From an uncultured Flavobacteriaceae bacterium (GTDB taxonomy: Bacteria > Bacteroidota > Bacteroidia > Flavobacteriales > Flavobacteriaceae), in assembly GCA_947500385.1 (NCBI GenBank), contig CANMSA010000015.1, positions 1 through 64,000 of the forward strand: a stretch of 64,000 nt of DNA, read 5' to 3'. This document shows positions 58,464 through 64,000 of the stretch, piece after piece; the first letter of the stretch is position 1, and every line of letters starts with the position of its first letter. Both the position numbers and the translations under genes were made by a program. The notes under the pieces were generated by a model. It saw only the letters and a list, made by a program, of their open reading frames with translations. It ran no database searches and was not told the origin of the DNA.

Positions 58464-58496
58464 GAAGGTTGCTGTTAATCAAAGAGGGTTAATTCG

Positions 58497-58504
58497 TAAA
58501 TTCG
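58497..58504 (+). promoter_or_regulatory. -7 box of the ACP phosphodiesterase gene
   Basis: TAAATTCG, one mismatch from TAnnTTTG, 25 nt before the ATG at 58530. With the glmM box it forms a divergent promoter pair. Confidence 0.4.
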
Positions 58505-58529
58505 ACCCAAGCAAGTTTTTGAATAGCCC

Positions 58530-59114
58530 ATGAATTTTTTGGCCCATATCTACTTATCCTTCAATGACGACGAAATTACCATCGGAAACTTCATTGCCGA
58601 TAGCATTCGGGGAAATAAATTCAAGCACTTGCCGGAACGCGTTCAAAAAGGCATTCTTTTACATAGGCATATCGATACTTTTACAGATACGCATGCCATC
58701 CCAAAGATTAGCAGCAAACGTCTGCATCGCCACTATAGCCATTATAGTCGGGTGATCGTCGATATTTTTTACGATCATTTTTTGGCAAAGAATTGGAAAA
58801 TGTATTCCACTGTACCGCTGGCCTCTTTTGTGGATGATTTTTACGACCTCTTGGAGGAGCACTACACTATACTGCCGGATGGGGTCAAACGTATGATGCC
58901 CTATATGATTTCTGATAATTGGATTTTTAATTATGCCAAAATGGATGGTATTGCCCGCGTCTTAAAAGGTATGAACCGGCGTACAAAGAATCGTTCCAAA
59001 ATGAATTTTGCAATTGTAGATCTGGAAGAACACTACCAAGCTTTCGAAAGTGAATTCACCGATTTTTTTGAAGAATTACAGGTGTTTGCAAAACAGAAAT
59101 TCATGTCATTATAG
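58530..59114 (+). CDS. Acyl carrier protein phosphodiesterase (AcpH, DUF479)
   Basis: A 194-residue all-helical protein. Signatures of AcpH: 'MNFLAHIYLSFND' at the start, 'GNFIADSIRG' near residue 20, 'HRHIDTFTDTH' near 50 (HD-type metal-binding) and 'HYSRVIVDIFYDHFLAKNW' near 72. It removes the phosphopantetheine arm from holo-ACP, controlling prosthetic group turnover. It may act on both the housekeeping ACP and the cluster ACP at 13108. Its GGT-encoding neighbour starts 52 nt downstream. Confidence 0.88.
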   Translation: MNFLAHIYLSFNDDEITIGNFIADSIRGNKFKHLPERVQKGILLHRHIDTFTDTHAIPKISSKRLHRHYSHYSRVIVDIFYDHFLAKNWKMYSTVPLASFVDDFYDLLEEHYTILPDGVKRMMPYMISDNWIFNYAKMDGIARVLKGMNRRTKNRSKMNFAIVDLEEHYQAFESEFTDFFEELQVFAKQKFMSL

Positions 59115-59166
59115 TAAGATGTGTTATCGAAAAAAAGAACATAGAACCAAAATCAAACGAACCACA

Positions 59167-60858
59167 ATGAAGCTATTAAAACTAACCTTACCACTTTTCA
59201 GTTTGCTTGTCCTAACCCAGTGTGCCGAACCGCCGACACCACCAACCGGTGTTGTTACGGAAAACGCCATGGTGGTTTCGGCACGGGAAGAGGCCTCTAA
59301 AATTGGAGTAGAAATTCTAAAAAAAGGTGGAAATGCCTTTGACGCCATGGTGGCCACGGAAATGGCCTTGGTAGTCGCTTACCCTTTTGCCGGAAATCTC
59401 GGCGGCGGCGGCTTTATGGTATACCGCAAACAGAATGGGGAAACGGGTGGAATCGACTATCGGGAAAAAGCGCCGCTGGCTGCGCATAAGGATATGTATC
59501 TAGACTCCTTGGGTAATGTAATCCCGGATATGAGTACCAAAGGGGCCACGGCCGTGGGGGTACCGGGTGCCGTGGCAGGGGTCATCGAGGTACACAAGAA
59601 ATTTGGTTCCCTGCCCTTAGCGGATATCATGGCCCCGGTAATTGCCCTGGCGGAAGAAGGTATCGTGGTTACGGAAAACCAAGCAAAGCGTTTTGCATAT
59701 GTACGGGATGTGGTCTTGGAGGTTAACGGTGGGGTTACAACCTTTCCCTTGGACTGTAAAGCGGGCGATACCATTAAATTTCCTGCCTTGGCAAATACCA
59801 TGAAAAGGATAGCGGTCAATGGGCGCGACGGTTTTTACAAGGGAGAAACCGCGAAAACCCTTGCGGCCTTTATTCAAGAGAATGGGGGCTATGTCACCGA
59901 AGAAGACTTGTCTCGTTACCAAGCAAAATGGCGCGAACCCGTTGCTTTCAATTACAAGGACCTTAAGATTATTTCAATGAGCCCCCCCAGTAGTGGCGGG
60001 GTAACCATGAATCAGATGTTCAAGATGATGGAACCATATGATTTGAGCGAATTCGGGCATAATTCCGCCAAAACCGTACAACTATTTACCGAAGTTGCGC
60101 GCCGAGCTTACGCGGACCGAAATTATTACTTGGGAGATCCCGATTTTGTGGATATCCCTTTGGATATTCTTTTGAGCGACTCCTATCTAAAAGAACGTAT
60201 GGATGGTTTTTCATTCGAGAAGGCAACCAAGTCTTCCGAAGTGGAAAGGGGCAATATAGCCGTTGTCGAAAGTATGGAAACCACCCACTACTCTATTGTA
60301 GATGCCGAGGGAAATGCAGTCTCGGTCACGACTACTTTGAACGGTGCCTATGGGTCGAAACTCTATTGTGACGAATTGGGTTTCTTTTTGAACAACGAAA
60401 TGGACGACTTCAGCGCCAAACCGGGGGTACCGAATATGTTCGGACTAATAGGTGCAGATGCCAATAGTATTGCGCCCGAAAAAAGAATGTTGAGTAGCAT
60501 GACCCCTACAATCGTTGAAAAAGAAGGAGCGTTGTATATGGTGGTAGGCACTCCTGGCGGTTCCACCATTATTACGGCGGTGGCGCAAACTATTTTAAAT
60601 AGATATGAATTTAACATGAGTATGCAGGAAGCGGTGAATGCGCCCCGATTTCACCACCAATGGTTGCCAGACATGGTGGTTTTTGAGCCAGATGGTTTTC
60701 CGGAGGCCTTAAAAACTGAATTAAAAGGTAAGGGATACATCATCAATGAGGAAAGGACACCGATCATCGGAAAAGTAGATGCTATTCGCATACTGCCAGA
60801 TGGTAGCTTGGAAGGGGGCGCTGACAAACGGGGTGATGATGCCGCGGTGGGCTATTGA
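59167..60858 (+). CDS. ggt: Gamma-glutamyltranspeptidase lipoprotein
   Basis: A 563-residue GGT with start at 59167; lipobox 'VLTQC' (Cys19) makes it an envelope lipoprotein. Substrate arginine is in 'GIDYREKAP'. The autoprocessing Thr nucleophile is Thr373 in 'METTHYSIVDAEGNAVSVTTTLNGAYGSKL'. 'LGGGGFMVYR' and 'MLSSMTPTIV' are also typical. It splits the large and small subunits itself, then hydrolyses gamma-glutamyl bonds of glutathione or peptides outside the inner membrane. Confidence 0.95.
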   Translation: MKLLKLTLPLFSLLVLTQCAEPPTPPTGVVTENAMVVSAREEASKIGVEILKKGGNAFDAMVATEMALVVAYPFAGNLGGGGFMVYRKQNGETGGIDYREKAPLAAHKDMYLDSLGNVIPDMSTKGATAVGVPGAVAGVIEVHKKFGSLPLADIMAPVIALAEEGIVVTENQAKRFAYVRDVVLEVNGGVTTFPLDCKAGDTIKFPALANTMKRIAVNGRDGFYKGETAKTLAAFIQENGGYVTEEDLSRYQAKWREPVAFNYKDLKIISMSPPSSGGVTMNQMFKMMEPYDLSEFGHNSAKTVQLFTEVARRAYADRNYYLGDPDFVDIPLDILLSDSYLKERMDGFSFEKATKSSEVERGNIAVVESMETTHYSIVDAEGNAVSVTTTLNGAYGSKLYCDELGFFLNNEMDDFSAKPGVPNMFGLIGADANSIAPEKRMLSSMTPTIVEKEGALYMVVGTPGGSTIITAVAQTILNRYEFNMSMQEAVNAPRFHHQWLPDMVVFEPDGFPEALKTELKGKGYIINEERTPIIGKVDAIRILPDGSLEGGADKRGDDAAVGY

Positions 60859-60887
60859 GCTATAATTTTTCGCAACTCTGGATAATA

Positions 60888-61601
60888 ATGAAAAGAATCG
60901 TTCTAAAAATAAGCAAGCTTCTCCTTGGATTGCTTTTGGTTTTCGGAATCCTTTTTGGAGTACTTTATATGGTGTACGATCAAGACCTTCCGAAAGGAAC
61001 GCAGGGTGCGCAGGCAGATGCCCTTGCCCGGAAAATGCTAAAGGCGGTCAATTACCAACAATTTCTTGATACCCGTTTTCTAGAATGGTCTTACGCAGGT
61101 GGCGCACATACTTACAAATGGGATAAGGAAAAGGGTGAAGTACGTGTAGAGTGGGACGATTATGTGGTACAGTTGAATTTGAGGAGCCCTGAAAAAAGTA
61201 TGGTCTTGGAAAATGGAACGGTCATTATAGGAGCTGTCAAAGCTTCCCTTGTTTCAAAAGCCCTTTCTTATTTTAATAATGACTCTTTTTGGTTGGTAGC
61301 ACCGTTCAAAGTTTTTGATGAAGGGGTCGAACGCAGTATGGTACTATTAGAAGATGGCTCTGAGGCCCTGTTGGTCCACTATACTTCTGGGGGCACCACC
61401 CCCGGTGATAGTTACCTGTGGAAACTTGGGGTCAATGGTTTTCCCATAAGTTACCGAATGTGGGTCAAGATTATTCCCATAGGAGGTCTCGAAGCGGGTT
61501 GGGACGACTGGAAAATAATGGAAAACGGGCTCTTTCTGCCTGCTTCCCATACCTTAGGCCCTATCACCTTATCGATGGGAACGGTAAAAGCATACGACTA
61601 G
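60888..61601 (+). CDS. Membrane-anchored uncharacterised protein
   Basis: A 237-residue protein starting at 60888, 29 nt after ggt and probably in the same transcript. One hydrophobic helix (about residues 8-30) acts as an anchor, with the rest outside. The rest is beta-rich and aromatic ('FLEWSYAGGAHTYKWDKEKGEVRVEWDDYVVQLNL', 'NNDSFWLVAPFKVFDEG'), with a heme-free, lipoprotein-carrier-like look. I do not recognise a family with confidence. Confidence 0.7.
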   Translation: MKRIVLKISKLLLGLLLVFGILFGVLYMVYDQDLPKGTQGAQADALARKMLKAVNYQQFLDTRFLEWSYAGGAHTYKWDKEKGEVRVEWDDYVVQLNLRSPEKSMVLENGTVIIGAVKASLVSKALSYFNNDSFWLVAPFKVFDEGVERSMVLLEDGSEALLVHYTSGGTTPGDSYLWKLGVNGFPISYRMWVKIIPIGGLEAGWDDWKIMENGLFLPASHTLGPITLSMGTVKAYD

Positions 61602-61608
61602 TAAATAC

Positions 61609-62682
61609 CTAGATTTCGGTAAGGCCAAATTCGTTCAACACAATCTGCCATTCGGCCGTTTCGATAATTTCAAGAATTCGTTGGGAAATAGCCTGCTCTA
61701 AGGTTGTTTTATCCTTTGCGATACCGAAAGCATAAAACTGTACATCAAATTTGATAGGTAAAATAGAAAGTTCGTTTAATGAAGAGTCTTTTTGAATCCG
61801 GTATTTCAAGATCGGTTCGTCATATACAAAAGCTTCTATTTCATGGTTTTTAAGCTCCTTTAATCCACTGGCAACATTCGAAAACTCCCGTACATCTTTG
61901 AAAAAATGGGTTTTTAAAAACTCCATACTTCCTGTATTACGTATAGAACCGACCGGCCTTTCTTTAAATTCATTGAAACTATCGGGATTGCTGTTCAATT
62001 GATTTACGGTTAAGCTAGAGGCAATACTGGCAGTAAGTCCGGAAATAAACAAAAGTCCCGTAAACATTAACACCAAGGCCACTAATTTACCAAAACCGCT
62101 TTTGGGACTTTTATCGCCATACCCAACCGTGGTCAAGGTAACGGCCGACCACCAAAGACCATCCCAGATTCCTTTCCATCCACCTCTAAAGTGTTCAGGA
62201 TTCGCTTTTCGTTCAAAAGACCACCCAATCAAACCAAAAAGTAAAATAATTGCCATTAATACTAACAGTCCGCGTAAAAAGTTTACACTAAAAAAAGCAC
62301 TAAGAAAGCGAAGCAATTTTTGAAAAGAAGATAACTCTGCCACCGCAATCGTAGCGTTTGAGGCATAAAAAGAATGCGTGAATTCCATTTCCTTACTACG
62401 TTCGCTTGTAATGGTGAGCGGGTTAATACTTACATCAATGGCACCCGCTTTTAACGAATCGAGCATAGGGGTAAACGACATGGGTACCATCCGATACTTT
62501 AAATCAAGGTCTTTGGCAACCCTTTTCCAAAGCCATATATTAATTCCTTCCAAGCCGGTGTTGTTCTGAACGATAAATGGCGGTGCCGTAGTATACCCTA
62601 CAAGCAAGGTATCGTTTTCCGCTTGGGAAAATGACAATTGGGTAAGGAAGCATGTGGTGAAAAGAAAAATAAAGCGAATCAT
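61609..62682 (-). CDS. GluR0-like ligand-gated ion channel
   Basis: A 357-residue protein starting at 62682 with signal peptide ('QLSFSQ'). Its order is that of a prokaryotic ionotropic glutamate receptor: SBP lobe S1 at 22-118 ('GYTTAPPFIVQN', 'ITSERSKEMEFTHSFYAS', with the ligand Arg), TM1 at about 137-155, a pore loop with filter 'TVGYGD' (185-190), TM2 at about 198-220, then lobe S2 to the end ('EAFVYDEPILKY' supplying the ligand Asp/Glu). The TVGYGD filter marks potassium selectivity. No S2-after-M3 segment as in animal receptors. Agonist unknown, probably an amino acid. Confidence 0.88.
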   Translation of the reverse strand: MIRFIFLFTTCFLTQLSFSQAENDTLLVGYTTAPPFIVQNNTGLEGINIWLWKRVAKDLDLKYRMVPMSFTPMLDSLKAGAIDVSINPLTITSERSKEMEFTHSFYASNATIAVAELSSFQKLLRFLSAFFSVNFLRGLLVLMAIILLFGLIGWSFERKANPEHFRGGWKGIWDGLWWSAVTLTTVGYGDKSPKSGFGKLVALVLMFTGLLFISGLTASIASSLTVNQLNSNPDSFNEFKERPVGSIRNTGSMEFLKTHFFKDVREFSNVASGLKELKNHEIEAFVYDEPILKYRIQKDSSLNELSILPIKFDVQFYAFGIAKDKTTLEQAISQRILEIIETAEWQIVLNEFGLTEI

Positions 62683-62818
62683 ATACAATGGGTTGGTAGA
62701 TGTCTTAAATATACAATATTTCAAAGGCAGTAAAATCGCATTACCAGCGAAGGGGTATCAAAAATCTTTTCTACATTCACCAATGAAAACAAATCATAAA
62801 AGTGTTGAAAACGAGTGT

Positions 62819-63244
62819 ATGACTATCAAAATACTTACGAAACCGGAGTTGACCACTCCCCTGCAAGAAGAAATACAAAAACTATTTTTACAACTAAGCA
62901 CCACGATTGAACAGCTGCCCTTGGAAACTATTTTTGAACGAAACGAAGGTCTGGTTTTCGTTTATTGCAGTATAGAAGGTAGGGTTGTAGGTATGGCTAC
63001 TATGGCCCTTTATTCCGTGATTTCCGGAGCCAAGGGAATGATAGAGGATGTGGTGGTTGACGAGGCATGTCGAGGAAAGGGTATCGGACGAAAAATGATG
63101 GAGGCCTTACTGACGGAAGGGGAAAGTCGAAAACTCAACGAAATCTTACTTTTTAGCGGCCATCATCGAAAGGCGGCGATCAACCTCTATCAAAGTCTAG
63201 GTTTTCAACTTAAACAAAGTGGTATCTACAATCTTCGATTGTAA
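62819..63244 (+). CDS. GNAT acetyltransferase
   Basis: A 141-residue GNAT enzyme, start at 62819 (an ATG at 62783 would add 12 residues). Acetyl-CoA motif A is 'VVVDEACRGKGIGRKMMEALL' (about 80-100), and the C-terminus 'HHRKAAINLYQSLGFQLKQSGIY' is the normal motif B. It acetylates an amine; substrate unknown. Start choice is uncertain. Confidence 0.85.
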   Translation: MTIKILTKPELTTPLQEEIQKLFLQLSTTIEQLPLETIFERNEGLVFVYCSIEGRVVGMATMALYSVISGAKGMIEDVVVDEACRGKGIGRKMMEALLTEGESRKLNEILLFSGHHRKAAINLYQSLGFQLKQSGIYNLRL

Positions 63245-63256
63245 CTTTAAACCCTG

Positions 63257-64000
63257 CTATACTTTCTTTACATGTTTAAATTGACTTTTCAATTCGTCCA
63301 TTGATTCTTGTAATTGTCGTAACAAGCCCTTATCGGTCGTGGCGTCTAGGCCGAAGGTAATTTTGCTATTCACTTCCCATAGTTCTTGGATCTGAAAAGG
63401 CTTTATTTCATAGGGGGGATAGTTCTCGTTCAAGGAGATGAGGGATACATTGTTTGAATTGGGTCGGCGCTCAATTTTTTTTACCAACACGGCATCTTCC
63501 AACACGACCACATACATTTTGTTGGCATTTACGGCATCTATATGCTCTACCGCCCGTGCCAAAACCCAGTCGCCTGGCTTCAAGTTTGGATACATGCTAT
63601 CCCCTTCCACTTGAAATCCCCTATAGGTTGCATTTCGAAACTCGGGTATAGGAAGATCAAATGCGGGCAATTGACGGTACCAACTGGTATCTTGTATGTT
63701 CTGGGGGTACCCGGCCGCAGCCTTTACATTGACCAGCACCATATTTTCATTATCTGATGAATCTACGGTAACTACTTTAGGAATGACACTCACATTTGAT
63801 GGCTGCAAATATTTTTCTTCACTCTCCCCAAACAGCCATAAAGGGTTTACTTTAAACTGTTTCAGTAACTCCGCCACTACCTTTCCTGAAAGTTTTGTGC
63901 GGCCACGTTCAATATCGGCCGTCGTACTTGAGATGCCCAAAAGCTTGGCGAATTCTGCTTGCGTATGGCCTAAATCCCTTCTTAAATCAATAAAGCGTTT
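63257..64000 (-). CDS. XRE/S24-type repressor, 5' end cut by window
   Basis: Partial gene: the frame stays open to the window edge, so the true start lies beyond 64000. The visible 5' part codes for an HTH_XRE ('KRFIDLRRDLGHTQAEFAKLLGISSTTADIERGR'), then a linker, then a peptidase S24/LexA-like domain. Catalytic Ser is in 'VEGDSMYPNLKPGDWVLAR' and Lys in 'VLVKKIERR'. An Ala-Gly in 'KAAAGYPQ' lies where the RecA-stimulated self-cut is expected. It resembles HTH-S24 repressors such as phage CI or LexA-like stress regulators. No phage genes are visible here. Confidence 0.85.
   Translation of the reverse strand, partial: KRFIDLRRDLGHTQAEFAKLLGISSTTADIERGRTKLSGKVVAELLKQFKVNPLWLFGESEEKYLQPSNVSVIPKVVTVDSSDNENMVLVNVKAAAGYPQNIQDTSWYRQLPAFDLPIPEFRNATYRGFQVEGDSMYPNLKPGDWVLARAVEHIDAVNANKMYVVVLEDAVLVKKIERRPNSNNVSLISLNENYPPYEIKPFQIQELWEVNSKITFGLDATTDKGLLRQLQESMDELKSQFKHVKKV

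Noticed and set aside
1-64000. tRNA, rRNA or riboswitch
   Set aside because: I searched the intergenic gaps by eye for cloverleaf arms, CCA ends and known aptamer cores and found none; a covariance-model scan would be decisive.

Overview
The window is chromosomal DNA from a member of the Bacteroidota, most likely a marine Flavobacteriaceae. Reasons: near-absent Shine-Dalgarno sequences; promoters fitting the Bacteroidota pattern TTTG-N19-TAnnTTTG; many lipoproteins with LES-like acidic N-termini; a fused E1 alpha/beta 2-oxoacid dehydrogenase; a SUI1 homologue; MutS2 without an Smr domain; a QEGLA protein; TonB-plug/carboxypeptidase-regulatory modules; and a membrane-spanning TPR-HTH regulator. 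I see no rRNA, tRNA, complete insertion sequence or CRISPR array. Both ends are cut: a possible 3' gene end at 1-72 and a 5'-truncated XRE/S24 repressor gene at 63257-64000.

Layout. 0.5-12.3 kb: secreted and housekeeping genes (serine hydrolase with AraC regulator, two tandem EamA transporters, two TerC-family membrane proteins, HPF, a 32-residue-repeat solenoid protein, two tandem small secreted paralogues, YceI). 12.45-19.1 kb: one leftward operon with a type III polyketide synthase, methyltransferase, flavoprotein, FabL-like enoyl reductase, FabZ-like dehydratase, FabF-like ketosynthase, ACP and two small membrane proteins. This is a plausible phenolic-lipid (alkylresorcinol/pyrone) cluster with its own acyl-starter machinery. 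19.3-32 kb: OmpA and lipocalin lipoproteins, branched-chain E1, 2OG-Fe(II) oxygenase, SUI1, DUF1835, nucleoside phosphorylase, UDG, a GH-A-like lipoprotein and MutS2.

32.4-41.3 kb is the most unusual part. A divergent cholesterol-dependent-cytolysin-like lipoprotein faces a membrane-spanning TPR-HTH regulator, and matching direct repeats (ATGGAC-N5-ATGGAC) lie upstream of both. Then come a DCC protein, a TPR-CPBP protease fusion, and a MuiA-like protein interrupted by a TonB-plug module. 41.3-46.6 kb: an alpha/beta hydrolase, a three-gene operon (ATP-grasp ligase, N-formylglutamate-amidohydrolase-like protein, HExxxH/QEGLA peptidase) and a dicarboxylate/glutamate symporter.

46.7-64 kb: chorismate synthase with a near-ideal promoter, an LpxH-like phosphoesterase, an FAD/FeS oxidase, a TlpA-type lipoprotein, a beta-propeller lipoprotein, rhomboid protease and LpxL-like acyltransferase sharing one palindromic divergent promoter, GlmM, ACP phosphodiesterase, gamma-glutamyltranspeptidase, a GluR0-like ligand-gated channel, a GNAT enzyme and the truncated repressor. 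All product names rest on motif and family recognition by eye; no database search was possible.
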